A stretch of 35,322 nt of DNA, taken from NCBI RefSeq assembly GCF_000468015.1, contig NZ_KI260295.1:1-35322 (forward strand). Reading direction: 5' to 3'. The position numbers and the translations under genes were made by a program. Shown here one piece after another: positions 15,836 through 24,984 of this stretch. The stretch is from Ruminococcus callidus ATCC 27760 (GTDB lineage: Bacteria > Bacillota > Clostridia > Oscillospirales > Ruminococcaceae). Numbering within the stretch: position 1 is the first letter of the stretch; every line of letters begins with the position of its first letter. Under the pieces are notes generated by a model. The model did no database searches and was not told the DNA's origin. It saw only the letters and a list, made by a program, of their open reading frames with translations.

Positions 15836-16420
15836 TTATAAAGTTTTGAAAAAATCTTCCAGCTGTTCCAACGCCTTGCCGCGGTGGCTGATCTGGTTCT
15901 TCTCTGCATCAGTCATTTCTGCCATGGTCTGTTCGCCTACGCAGAAAACCGGATCATAGCCGAAGCCGTTTTCCCCTCTGGGAGAAGTTCCGATCACACC
16001 CTCGCAAACGCCGGAGAAGAACTGCTCCTCCCCTGCCGCATTCACATAGCACAGCACGCACTGGAACCGTGCAGTGCGTTTTTCTGCGGGAGTGTCTTTC
16101 AGCAGTTCCAGCAGCTTTTCGCAACGCTGGGCATCAGTGGCATTTTCGCCGGCAAACCGGTGCGAGTATACCCCTGGTGCTCCGTCCAGTGCGTCTACCA
16201 GCAGTCCGCTGTCATCTGCAATGACGGCACAGTGCAGGGCTTCGTGAACCGCATGGGCTTTCAGTGCTGCATTCTCTGCAAAGGTAGTGCCGGTTTCTTC
16301 TACTTCCGCATCAAAGCCGGCTTCTTTCTGGGAAACTGCGTCCAGCCCGAAGGGGGCAAGGATCGCACGGATCTCCCGCAGCTTTCCGGCGTTATTCGAT
16401 GCAATGACAATCTTCTTCAT
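15836..16420 (-). CDS. rdgB: RdgB/HAM1 non-canonical purine NTP pyrophosphatase
   Basis: A 194-residue enzyme that removes ITP, dITP and XTP from the nucleotide pool. Clear motifs are IASNNAGKLREI (5-16), TFAENAALKAHA, VIADDSGLLVDALDGAPGVYSHRFAG and the C-terminal FGYDPVF and KNQISHRGKAL. The start ATG overlaps the ftsY stop by four bases, which suggests translational coupling. It is co-oriented with yhbY and nadD. Confidence 0.97.
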   Translation of the reverse strand: MKKIVIASNNAGKLREIRAILAPFGLDAVSQKEAGFDAEVEETGTTFAENAALKAHAVHEALHCAVIADDSGLLVDALDGAPGVYSHRFAGENATDAQRCEKLLELLKDTPAEKRTARFQCVLCYVNAAGEEQFFSGVCEGVIGTSPRGENGFGYDPVFCVGEQTMAEMTDAEKNQISHRGKALEQLEDFFKTL

Positions 16421-17910
16421 AGTGATTCCTCCGTAGGTTCAAACAGGGCACGGACAAAATCCTGTGCGTGGAACGGCTGGAGATCGTCGATCTTTTCGCC
16501 CACGCCGATCAGCTTCACCGGAATGCCCAGTTCGTTGCGAATGGATACGATGATACCGCCCTTGGCAGTACCGTCCAACTTGGTCAGCACAATGCCGGAA
16601 ATGTCTGCCACTTCCTGAAACAGCCGTGCCTGATTGACTGCGTTCTGTCCGGTGGTAGCGTCCAGTACCAGCAGGATTTCCCGATGGCAGCCCTCTGCCT
16701 TGGTTTCGATGATGCGGTTGATCTTCGCCAGCTCCTGCATCAGATTCTTCTTGTTGTGCAGCCGTCCGGCGGTGTCGCAGATCAGCACGTCACAGCCCCG
16801 TGCCTTGGCGGCATCAATGGCATCATACACCACCGATGCAGGGTCAGAGCCCTCTGCATGCTTGACGATGTCCACGCCGGCACGCTGTGTCCAGACTTCC
16901 AGCTGATCAATTGCCGCAGCACGGAATGTATCCGCCGCAGCCACCAGCACCTTTTTGCCCTCGCCTTTCAGCTGGTGGCAAAGCTTGCCGATCGTGGTCG
17001 TCTTTCCGGCACCGTTGACACCAATTACCATGACAATGGTAGGCTGGGTGGGATATTCCAGTGTCTGGTCCTCACCCAGCATCTCACCGATGATCTCCTG
17101 AATCATGCCCATGATCTCCTGCGGATCCTTGACACCCCGTTCCTTGACGCGTTTCCGCAGGGTTTCACAGATCTGTACAGAAGTTTCCGGTCCCAGATCG
17201 CTGGTAATCATGGTTTCTTCCAACTCATCAAACAGATCGTCGTCGATCTTGGTAAAGCCGCCCAGCACCTGCTGCATACGGGAAACCATTGCGTCCTTGG
17301 TCTTTCGCAGACCGTCCCGAATCTTCGCAAAAAAGCCCTTTTTCTTTTCGGGTTCTGCTTCTTCCGGATCGGATTTTTCTGTCAGTTCTGCTTCTGGTTC
17401 CGCTGCTTCTTCTGATTCCGGTTCAACTGTTTCTGCCGGTTCCGTTTCTGATTCTGTTTCTGCTTCCTGTTCGGGTTCTTCAACAGGCTCTACTTCTTCC
17501 GGTTCTTCTGCTTCGGGTTCAGTTTCTTCCTCCGGTTCAGTTTCTTCCTCCGGTTCGGTTTCTTCCTCCGGTTCGGTTTCTTCCTCCGGTTCTGCCTTTT
17601 CTTCGTTTTTCAAAATGCCGGCAGCTTCCAGAGCCGCCTGCCGTGCCAACGCAATTGCAGCCTGATGCTGTTCGGATTCCTCCACAACTTCCTGTGCGGC
17701 AAGGCGAGCCTTTTCGATCTCGTCCTGCTCCTGTGCCGCCAAGTCATTGAGGGCAGCCGCGGCAATGTCTTCTTCTGCTTCTGCATCAGCCGTTTCCGCA
17801 ATCTGTTCCTCCGGTTCCAGTACCGTTTCTTTCTCTGCCTGCTGCTTGTTCCGCCGCCAGAACGGTACGCCTTTTTCCTTGTTTTTATTTTTCTTTCCGA
17901 ATAAGCCCAT
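16417..17910 (-). CDS. ftsY: Signal recognition particle receptor FtsY
   Basis: A 497-residue GTPase that docks SRP-ribosome complexes at the membrane. The C-terminal NG domain carries GVNGAGKTTTIGKL (near residue 298), DTFRAAA, DTAGR (near 378) and TKLDGTAKGG (near 443). The N-terminal region is a long acidic A domain rich in Glu, with a tandem repeat of EEETEP near residues 106-130. The longer length compared with Bacillus FtsY (about 330) comes from this acidic part. The ATG at 17910 follows AAAGGA. It lies 67 bases past the smc stop, a gap filled by a repeat hairpin. Confidence 0.98.
   Translation of the reverse strand: MGLFGKKNKNKEKGVPFWRRNKQQAEKETVLEPEEQIAETADAEAEEDIAAAALNDLAAQEQDEIEKARLAAQEVVEESEQHQAAIALARQAALEAAGILKNEEKAEPEEETEPEEETEPEEETEPEEETEPEAEEPEEVEPVEEPEQEAETESETEPAETVEPESEEAAEPEAELTEKSDPEEAEPEKKKGFFAKIRDGLRKTKDAMVSRMQQVLGGFTKIDDDLFDELEETMITSDLGPETSVQICETLRKRVKERGVKDPQEIMGMIQEIIGEMLGEDQTLEYPTQPTIVMVIGVNGAGKTTTIGKLCHQLKGEGKKVLVAAADTFRAAAIDQLEVWTQRAGVDIVKHAEGSDPASVVYDAIDAAKARGCDVLICDTAGRLHNKKNLMQELAKINRIIETKAEGCHREILLVLDATTGQNAVNQARLFQEVADISGIVLTKLDGTAKGGIIVSIRNELGIPVKLIGVGEKIDDLQPFHAQDFVRALFEPTEESL
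17521..17592 (-). repeat. Tandem 18-bp repeat within ftsY
   Basis: Four back-to-back 18-base units (starts 17521, 17539, 17557, 17575), two identical pairs that differ only at the first base. They encode a six-residue acidic repeat in the FtsY A domain. Such in-frame repeats often vary in copy number. Confidence 0.9.
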
Positions 17911-17940
17911 CTTACACCGATCCTTTCCTTGAAAGCATAG

Positions 17941-17980
17941 ACATCGCCGTACAAAGCGGACTTTGTGCGGTATTGCCTTA
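17941..17980 (-). repeat. Stop-codon-linked hairpin repeat between smc and ftsY
   Basis: On the minus strand the smc stop begins TAAGGCAATACCGCACAAAG, then a short loop and the partly complementary arm CTTTGTACGGCGATG. The stem has about ten pairs with one mismatch. It is the clearest full copy of the stop-linked repeat. Confidence 0.65.
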
Positions 17981-20900
17981 TTCCGTTTTCTCGAGTTCTT
18001 CCTGTTCCATTCGCAGCAGACGGGAAATACCGTCCTCCTGCATGGTGACACCGTAGAGTACGCTGGCTTCTTCCATGGCACTCCGGCGGTGCGTCACCAG
18101 AATGAACTGGGTGGTATCTGTAAAGTTTTGCAGATACTGTGCATAGCGGCGGACGTTTCCCTCGTCCAGTGCCGCGTCGATCTCGTCCAGAATGCAGAAC
18201 GGCGACGGCCGCAGCCGCAGAATGGCGAAGTAAATGGCGATCGCCACAAAGGACTGCTCCCCGCCAGAAAGCGAGATCAGATTCTTGATGACTTTTCCCG
18301 GCGGTGCGACCTTGATCTCAATGCCTGATTCCAGTACATGTTCCGGATCAGTCAGTTCCAGCCGTGCTTCTCCGCCGCCGAACAGGTCTTTGAAAATTTC
18401 CTGAAAGTTCCGGTCAATGACAGAAAAGCTTTCCGAAAAGATTCGCTGCATCTCCTCTGTCAGAGAGGTGATGAGGTCTTCCAGTTCCCGCTTGGCAGTT
18501 TCCGCGTCCTGCATCTGCTCCGACAGGAACTGATACCGCTTGGAAACCTCTGCATATTCCTCGATCGCCGCCACGTTTACCGTGCCCAGCCCCCGAATCT
18601 GTGCTTTCAGGCTTTGCAGTTCCCGCTGTGCCGTCTGTAAATCTTCCAGCGGCTGTGCCTGTGCCTGTGCTTCGGAGAGGGAAAGTTCGTACTGCTCCAG
18701 CAACTGCCGGATCACGCCGTCATAATCGTTCTGCACGGAAATTTTCCGTTCCTCCAGCCGGCTGATCTCGCCGGAAAACCGCTCCCGCACGGCGTTGGTT
18801 TCCTGCAAACCACTTTGCAGTTCCCGAATCTGCTGCTCCTGTGCATCATGCACCTGCTGCCAGTGCCGGATCTCTGCCTGCCCGTCGGTACGGCTGTTCT
18901 GCATCTGTTCCAGCCTGGCTTGATTCTCGGTGATCTCCGTCTGCTTCTGACGGATCAGATCTTCCTGCACGGCAATATCCTTGTCGATCTGCACCAGTTT
19001 TTCCGCCATGGAATCCTGCTGGTCGCTCTGCTGCTGCATTTCCTTCGTCAGCGTGTCCATGTCCTTTTCCAGTTCCATCATGCCGATCTTCAGCTGTGAA
19101 CGGCGTTCTGCCAGCCTGGACTGCTCCTGTTCCAGAGCCGTCCGCTGGTCGGCTTCCTGTGACAGCATTTCCTGTCCCTTTTGAATCGCCTTTTCCACTT
19201 CTTCCGCTTCTTCTGCGGCGGCAGTGTGCCGGTCAACAGTTTCCTGCAAGCGTTCCTGCAACGCCGCCTGTTGTCCGGCAGCTTCTTCGGCACGCTCGGT
19301 GGTCTGTTTCCGGAGATACTGTTCCTTTTCCAGCTGTGCAGCTGCGGCAACCTGTTCAGATTCCGCCTGCCGGCACTGCTGCTGCAACGCTTCCATTTGC
19401 TGCTGTAACTGTGCAGACTGCTGCTGTGCCTTTTGCAGGGCAGCAGAAGCCGCCTGTTCCTGCTGTTCCAGTTCCTGTATCTCGCCGGAAAGAGCCGTCA
19501 GCTCTGCCCGTCTGGTCAGCATGCCGCCGGCACGCATGGCAGAACCGCCGGTGAAAGAACCACCGGCATTGATGACCTGCCCGTCCAGCGTGACGATACG
19601 GAACCGGTACTGATAAGCTTTCGCCAGAGCCGTCGCCGTGTCCAGATCCTCCGCCACGACGATTCGCCCCAGCAGAAACTGTACCACGCCGGAAAACCGT
19701 TCCTCATACCGCACCAGATTGCACGCCAGATCCACAAAGCCCTCGTGCTGTTCCAGACCGGTTTCGTGCAGCGTCTTTCCCCGCACGGAAGTCAGCGGCA
19801 GGAATGTGGCACGTCCGGCGTGTTTCTGCTGCAAAAAGCGGATCCACTGCTTAGCAGCGTTTTCGTTTTCCACGATCAGATTCTGCATGGCACCGCCCAA
19901 TGCGGTTTCCAGTGCCACGCCGTATTTCTGGTCGGTGGTAATCAGCTGTGCCACCGTGCCGAATACGCCGCGGGGCTTTCCGCCGTCTGCCCGCAGGACT
20001 GCCTTGACGCTGCCGCCAAAGCCCTCCATGTTTCGTTCCATATCCTGTAGCAGTCTTTGCCGCTGCCGTTTTTCCCGCAGGGCGAATGCCGCCTGTTCCT
20101 GTTGCTTCTTACCGGCTTCCAGTGCCTGCACTGCATGAGCGTAGCGTTTCTGAAAACCGTCCCGCTGGTTCTGCACCTGTTGGAACTGTTCCTGTGCCTG
20201 CTGTGCCTGTTCTCTGGCGGCATCATACGCGGCATTCTGCTCCGTACATGCCTGTCGGAGTGCACTCTGCCGCATGCCCTGTTCTGCCAATTGGGCTTTC
20301 AGTTCTTCCTGCTGTCCGGCAGCGGTCTGCTGCAAGACACGCAGTTCACTCTGCCGCACCAGCAGATTTTGCAATACCTGATTTGCCTGTTCGTATTCCT
20401 GTCCCCGCCGTGCAGCCTGCTGTTTCAGGGCGTTCCAGTTCTGTTCGGTCTGTTCCGCCTCTACCTGGATCGCTTCCCGCTTCTGCCGCAGCTGCACCAC
20501 CTGTTCAGACAGGGACTCCATGCGGTTTTCCATGCTGCGGGACTGCTGAGCCGTTTCCTGTTTCTGCTGCCGCAGGCTCTCCTGCATCTGCCGGCTGTGG
20601 AGAATGTCGTTTTCACAGACTGCCACCACAGATTTCAGCTGGGTGGTTTCTTCCTCTGCCTGCTGCATCTGCTGGCGAATTTCCTCCATTTTCAGCGTGC
20701 TTTCCTGCATACGCCGATAGCCGTCCTGCACCTGTGCATCTGTCCGCTGGATCTCCCGTTCGGCATTCTGGTATTCCGCCTGTGCCTGTAACAAGCCGTC
20801 AGACAACCCCGTCAGCTTTTCCCGCAGAGCACCCAGCCGCCGCACCCAGAGGGAAACCTCCAGCTGTTTCTGTTTGCCTGCCAGTTCCACGTACTGTTTC

Positions 20901-21538
20901 GCCTTTTCCGCCTGCTTTCGCAGCGGTTCCACGCGGGATTCCAGTTCAGAAACAATATCCTGCAAACGCACCAGATTTTCCTGTGCCGCGTCCAGCTTCC
21001 GCTGTGCCTCCTGTTTCTTATAGCGAAACTTGGAAACCCCCGCAGCCTCCTCGAAAATGTCCCGCCGGTCTGCACTCTTGGCACTGACGATTTCTGCAAT
21101 GCGTCCCTGTCCGATAATGGCATAGCCGTCACGGCCCATGCCGGTATCCATGAACAGTTCCGTCACGTCCTTCAGCCGGACGTTCTTGCCGTTGATGCGG
21201 TACTCACTGTCACCGCTGCGATACAGCTTTCGGGTAACACTGACTACAGCACCATAGGCTTCTCCCAACTCGCCGGCTTCGTTGCTGATCTCCAGCGTAA
21301 CTGCCGCAAAGCCCATGGCCTTTCTGGTTTTTGTGCCGGAAAAAATAACGTCCTCCATCTTGTTGCCGCGGAGCGTCTTGGTGGACTGTTCCCCCAGCAC
21401 CCAACGCACAGCGTCCCCGATATTGCTCTTGCCGCTGCCGTTCGGTCCCACCACGGCGGTCAGACCTTTGTCAAAGTGCAGCTTGATCTTGTCAGGGAAC
21501 GACTTGAATCCCTGCAGTTCCAGGGAGCGTAGATACAT
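17978..21538 (-). CDS. smc: Chromosome segregation ATPase SMC
   Basis: A 1186-residue SMC protein that works with ScpA and ScpB in chromosome compaction and segregation. The N-terminal ATPase half has Walker A GPNGSGKS (32-39) and the later RDIFEEAAGVSKFRYKK block. A long coiled coil leads to a hinge at roughly 515-665 with GLY-rich blocks (GGAMQNLIVE, GGSFTGGSAMRAGG). The return coil ends in the C-terminal half with LSGGEQ near 1090 and Walker B FCILDEIDAALDEGN near 1115. The ATG follows GAGGTG. It is in the usual rnc-smc-ftsY order; scpA and scpB are not in this window. Confidence 0.99.
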   Translation of the reverse strand: MYLRSLELQGFKSFPDKIKLHFDKGLTAVVGPNGSGKSNIGDAVRWVLGEQSTKTLRGNKMEDVIFSGTKTRKAMGFAAVTLEISNEAGELGEAYGAVVSVTRKLYRSGDSEYRINGKNVRLKDVTELFMDTGMGRDGYAIIGQGRIAEIVSAKSADRRDIFEEAAGVSKFRYKKQEAQRKLDAAQENLVRLQDIVSELESRVEPLRKQAEKAKQYVELAGKQKQLEVSLWVRRLGALREKLTGLSDGLLQAQAEYQNAEREIQRTDAQVQDGYRRMQESTLKMEEIRQQMQQAEEETTQLKSVVAVCENDILHSRQMQESLRQQKQETAQQSRSMENRMESLSEQVVQLRQKREAIQVEAEQTEQNWNALKQQAARRGQEYEQANQVLQNLLVRQSELRVLQQTAAGQQEELKAQLAEQGMRQSALRQACTEQNAAYDAAREQAQQAQEQFQQVQNQRDGFQKRYAHAVQALEAGKKQQEQAAFALREKRQRQRLLQDMERNMEGFGGSVKAVLRADGGKPRGVFGTVAQLITTDQKYGVALETALGGAMQNLIVENENAAKQWIRFLQQKHAGRATFLPLTSVRGKTLHETGLEQHEGFVDLACNLVRYEERFSGVVQFLLGRIVVAEDLDTATALAKAYQYRFRIVTLDGQVINAGGSFTGGSAMRAGGMLTRRAELTALSGEIQELEQQEQAASAALQKAQQQSAQLQQQMEALQQQCRQAESEQVAAAAQLEKEQYLRKQTTERAEEAAGQQAALQERLQETVDRHTAAAEEAEEVEKAIQKGQEMLSQEADQRTALEQEQSRLAERRSQLKIGMMELEKDMDTLTKEMQQQSDQQDSMAEKLVQIDKDIAVQEDLIRQKQTEITENQARLEQMQNSRTDGQAEIRHWQQVHDAQEQQIRELQSGLQETNAVRERFSGEISRLEERKISVQNDYDGVIRQLLEQYELSLSEAQAQAQPLEDLQTAQRELQSLKAQIRGLGTVNVAAIEEYAEVSKRYQFLSEQMQDAETAKRELEDLITSLTEEMQRIFSESFSVIDRNFQEIFKDLFGGGEARLELTDPEHVLESGIEIKVAPPGKVIKNLISLSGGEQSFVAIAIYFAILRLRPSPFCILDEIDAALDEGNVRRYAQYLQNFTDTTQFILVTHRRSAMEEASVLYGVTMQEDGISRLLRMEQEELEKTE

Positions 21539-21581
21539 GTTTGCATTTCACCTCTTTTTCCGGCGGCGTATCCCGCATTCT

Positions 21582-22223
21582 TTACGATTGCAGCACACGC
21601 ACTGCATAGATTTTCCCGCCGAAGTCCGACAGCGGCACTGTCTGTTCTTTGGCTTGCAGCGGATCCATACAGAGATATGTTCCGTCAGCACTGCCCACCA
21701 GCAGCACATAGTGATAGCTGCCGGACTTGGGCATCTTCACCCGTACAATGGGGTATCGTCCCGCTGCCAGTTCCTGATCCAGTTCGCCGTCCTGCAATTC
21801 CGCCGCGTCCTGTTTCCGGACAGAAACACCGGCAGTCTGTTCCAGCATCTCCCACAGAAGATTACCTGCACTGTCGTACACGCCATGTTCCGAAAAGAAC
21901 TGATTCACCTCTCCGGCATCGGCATTTTCCGGCAGACCGTCCACAGAGATCTGCTGCATCTGCAACGCCGCTGCTACGCAGCAGGTCAGACAGCCGGAAT
22001 CCGCCATGTGATAGACAGAATCGCCCAGCGTGTCCGTTTTCCATCGGTCATCTTTCTGCCGGAAAAAGACCACCTGTTCCGCCGCGTTTTCCTGTGCGGT
22101 TTCCACCACAGCAGGAGCTGCCCCGCGGTGCCGGTTCCAAAAAAATGCACCAGCTGCGGCACCCAGCAGCAAAACCGCTGCCAGCACTGCCGCCAGACAA
22201 CGTCTGGTATGTTTTGTCCTCAT
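21582..22223 (-). CDS. Membrane-anchored C39-like cysteine peptidase
   Basis: A 213-residue protein with an N-terminal membrane or signal segment (about 9-29) and an extracytoplasmic papain-like domain of the C39_2 type. Candidate catalytic residues are C78 in DSGCLTCC, H173 in SYHYVLLVG and D189 in CMDP, in the usual Cys-His-Asp order. The substrate is unknown; there is no ABC transporter domain nearby. Its ATG overlaps the stop of the radical SAM gene by four bases, so it is co-translated with it and precedes smc by about 43 bases. It is not a standard member of the rnc-smc-ftsY cluster. Confidence 0.75.
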   Translation of the reverse strand: MRTKHTRRCLAAVLAAVLLLGAAAGAFFWNRHRGAAPAVVETAQENAAEQVVFFRQKDDRWKTDTLGDSVYHMADSGCLTCCVAAALQMQQISVDGLPENADAGEVNQFFSEHGVYDSAGNLLWEMLEQTAGVSVRKQDAAELQDGELDQELAAGRYPIVRVKMPKSGSYHYVLLVGSADGTYLCMDPLQAKEQTVPLSDFGGKIYAVRVLQS

Positions 22224-23251
22224 CGTTGATTCCTTTCCGAAAAGATCTCATAGACCTGCTGCCCTGCCAGAAGCGTTCCCGCAGCAACGGCAGCATTTTC
22301 CCGTACACGAAGCGAAACGCCCTGCTCCGCCAGTGCCTTCCGGTTGCAACCGTGCTGCCCCAGCACCTTGCTCATGGTACGGGGAGCCGTTTCCACAAAG
22401 AGTTCCGTTTTTCCACAGTCTGCTGCCGCCGCTTTCAGCTGCCGCAGATACAGACGGGATTCCGCCAGTTCTCCATAGGCAGGGTGGAAATACCCCGCCA
22501 GCAGATGTTCCCGCAGGGACGGCGTATCATGCAGCCCCAGCCGGATCACCCGCACGCCGGCATGGTGACAGCGGCACAGGGCATCTGCACAATAGTCCAG
22601 CACTTCTTCCTGTGACAACTGCGGATAGCCGCCGCGGAAATAATACTCTGCCAGCTTGGTGCCCTCCAGCACTGCCGTGGGATAGATTCGCAGGGTTTCC
22701 GGCTGACACGCCAGAAGCTGTTCCAGCGTGTCATATTCGTCCTGCAATGTGCTGCTGTATAAGCCCACCATTTGCTGCAAACCAAGCGAAAAACCCCGTT
22801 CCCGCAGCATGGCACTTGCCTGCCGGACTGCCTGTGCATCGTGTCCCCGTTCATTCTGATACAGCACACGGTCACACATGCTCTGTGCTCCCAGTTCCAC
22901 CGCAGTGACATGATAGCGTTCCAGCCGTTCCAGAACTGCACTGTCTACCGCGTCCGGTCGGGTGGAAATGCGGATACCGGAAAACATACCTTCTCCCAGA
23001 AACGGCTGTGCCGCCTCCAGCAGGGCGATCTGATACGCCGGTTCCACCGCTGTGAAGCTGCCGCCGAAAAAGGCGATCTCCGCCGATTCCAGCGACCCGC
23101 TGCGTTCCAGCATTGCCTGACAGGTCTGTGTCACCTCTTCCGGCGTGGGAGCCTGCACTGTGCCGCTGATCGTTCGCTGGTCGCAGAAGCTGCACTGGTG
23201 CGGACAGCCCCGATGGGGAATGAAGAACGCCAGTGTCTTATGCTGTGCCAT
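22220..23251 (-). CDS. Elp3-like radical SAM protein
   Basis: A 343-residue radical SAM enzyme with the cluster motif GCPHQCSFC (C16, C20, C23), a FFGGSFTAV block and IRISTRPDAV, resembling the radical SAM half of Elp3-type tRNA-modifying proteins. The GNAT acetyltransferase domain of true Elp3 is absent. In Clostridia this gene is a common neighbour of rnc and smc, but its substrate is not established. The start overlaps the rnc stop by 14 bases and the end overlaps the C39-like gene by four bases. Confidence 0.85.
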   Translation of the reverse strand: MAQHKTLAFFIPHRGCPHQCSFCDQRTISGTVQAPTPEEVTQTCQAMLERSGSLESAEIAFFGGSFTAVEPAYQIALLEAAQPFLGEGMFSGIRISTRPDAVDSAVLERLERYHVTAVELGAQSMCDRVLYQNERGHDAQAVRQASAMLRERGFSLGLQQMVGLYSSTLQDEYDTLEQLLACQPETLRIYPTAVLEGTKLAEYYFRGGYPQLSQEEVLDYCADALCRCHHAGVRVIRLGLHDTPSLREHLLAGYFHPAYGELAESRLYLRQLKAAAADCGKTELFVETAPRTMSKVLGQHGCNRKALAEQGVSLRVRENAAVAAGTLLAGQQVYEIFSERNQR

Positions 23252-23951
23252 AGCCCATCAGGGACAGTGCTTCCTTGGCAGCCAGCTGTTCCGCAGCCTT
23301 TTTGCTGTGTCCCACGCCTTTGCCGATGACATTGGAATTCAGGCAGACAATCACTTCGAACGCCTTGTCATGATCGGGACCGCATTCGCTGACAAGCAGA
23401 TACTCCACCTTTTCCTCCGGATTCTTCTGCACGACTTCCTGTAGCCGTGTCTTATAGTCGTGGAAGCCGGCAGGCTGCTGTCTTTCTGCAACCGGATTCT
23501 TCGGAATAAAACGCATGATATGCCGCTTTGCCGCGTCCATGCCGCCGTCCAGAAAGATCGCCGCAATGACAGCTTCAAACGCGTCTGCCAGAATCGACGA
23601 ACGGGAACGTCCGCCGGTGTGCTCCTCACCCTTGCCCAGCAGGAGGAATTCGCCCAGATGAATCTCTCTGGCGAACACATGCAGTGCCTTTTCACATACC
23701 ATTGAGGCACGGAGTTTGGTCAGCTCGCCCTCCGGCAGGTCGGGATACTTGTGAAACAGGAATTCCGAAACCACAATCGACAGCACACTGTCCCCCAGAA
23801 ATTCCAGACGCTCGTTGCTGTTGCGGGTCTTATGCTTTTCGTTGGCATAGGACGAGTGGGACAGTGCTTCCAGCAGCAGGTGCTTGTCCTTAAAGTGGTA
23901 ATGGATATACGTTTCAAACCTTCCTAAATCTACATACTCTGTATGTTCCAT
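23238..23951 (-). CDS. rnc: Ribonuclease III
   Basis: A 237-residue double-strand-specific endonuclease used in rRNA processing and mRNA decay. The catalytic signature NERLEFLGDS (46-55, with E47, D54) and the second acidic pair D123 and E126 (DAFEAVIAA) are intact. A double-strand RNA-binding domain occupies about 165-237. The gene starts 13 bases past plsX. Many Firmicutes have acpP between plsX and rnc; no acyl-carrier gene is found here. Confidence 0.98.
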   Translation of the reverse strand: MEHTEYVDLGRFETYIHYHFKDKHLLLEALSHSSYANEKHKTRNSNERLEFLGDSVLSIVVSEFLFHKYPDLPEGELTKLRASMVCEKALHVFAREIHLGEFLLLGKGEEHTGGRSRSSILADAFEAVIAAIFLDGGMDAAKRHIMRFIPKNPVAERQQPAGFHDYKTRLQEVVQKNPEEKVEYLLVSECGPDHDKAFEVIVCLNSNVIGKGVGHSKKAAEQLAAKEALSLMGYGTA

Positions 23952-23964
23952 GATTGCTTTCCCT

Positions 23965-24963
23965 CTATTTCTTTACCGGCTTTCCGGTATTTTCTGCAAT
24001 GGTCTGTACCACATTTCCGGCAACGCAGTCCTTCGCCTGCCGGATCGCATTGAAAAATGCTGTGCCGTCGGAACTACCGTGTGCCTTGATGACCGGCTTC
24101 TGTACGCCCAGCATCACTGCACCGCCTACGGCTTTGTAGTCCATTTTTTTGGTGAGTGCCTTGATCTTCGGCAGGATCAGCAGTGCCGCCAGCTTTCCGG
24201 CAACGCCTGCGAACAGGTTGCCTTTCATCTGGTGTGCCATAAACTTGCCCATGCCCTCGTACAGCTTCAGTGCCACATTGCCGGTAAAGCCGTCTGTGAC
24301 TACCACATCTGCTGCACCGGCAGGCAGTTCCCGTGCTTCGATATTGCCGATGAAATTCACCGGAGCCTGTGCCAGCTGGACATAGGATTCCAGTTCCAGT
24401 TCCCGTCCCTTGGTTTCCTCGGCTCCCACATTCAGCAGAGCCACGCGGGGCTTGTCCACGTGCATGACATTCTGCATATAGGCACTGCCCATGATCGCAA
24501 ACTGCACCAGCATTTCCGGACGGCAGTCGTTATTGGCACCGCCGTCGATCAGCAGAAACGGTGTCGTTTCCGTGGGGAGCACCGGAGCCACTGCCGCACG
24601 CTTGATGCCGGCGATCCGCTTCACCAGAAATGTGGCTCCCACCAGCAGGGCACCGGTACTGCCGGCACAGACAAAGGCATCACCCTTGCCGTCGTGGAGT
24701 GCCTGCATGCCCACTGCCATGGAAGTATCCGCATGCTGTTTCAGCAGGGACGTGGGTTCTTCGTGAATGTCAAACACTGCCGGAGCGTGCAGAATTTCCA
24801 TGCCGTCCAGCGGCAGCCTGTTTTTCTCGGCACAGGCACGAATTTTCTGCTCGTCCCCCACCAGCGTCACAGTCACGCCCAGTTCCTGCACCGCCCGTGC
24901 ACCGCCGCGAATCACTTCCAGCGGGGCGTTGTCCCCGCCGAATGCGTCGATTAAAATATTCAA
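23965..24963 (-). CDS. plsX: Phosphate acyltransferase PlsX
   Basis: A 332-residue enzyme that makes acyl-phosphate from acyl-ACP and phosphate at the first step of phospholipid synthesis in Firmicutes. The N-terminal IDAFGGDNAPLEVIRGG, the central GSTGALLVGAT and INGG-like DGGANNDCRPE, and the C-terminal GGAVMLGVQKPVIKAHGSSD are family marks. The start is TTG at 24963 with GGGAG upstream, giving MNILIDAFGGD. fapR or fabD, common upstream partners, are not seen. A repeat hairpin separates it from trmFO. Confidence 0.97.
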   Translation of the reverse strand: MNILIDAFGGDNAPLEVIRGGARAVQELGVTVTLVGDEQKIRACAEKNRLPLDGMEILHAPAVFDIHEEPTSLLKQHADTSMAVGMQALHDGKGDAFVCAGSTGALLVGATFLVKRIAGIKRAAVAPVLPTETTPFLLIDGGANNDCRPEMLVQFAIMGSAYMQNVMHVDKPRVALLNVGAEETKGRELELESYVQLAQAPVNFIGNIEARELPAGAADVVVTDGFTGNVALKLYEGMGKFMAHQMKGNLFAGVAGKLAALLILPKIKALTKKMDYKAVGGAVMLGVQKPVIKAHGSSDGTAFFNAIRQAKDCVAGNVVQTIAENTGKPVKK

Positions 24964-24984
24964 AATTTATGATCTCCCTTATGT

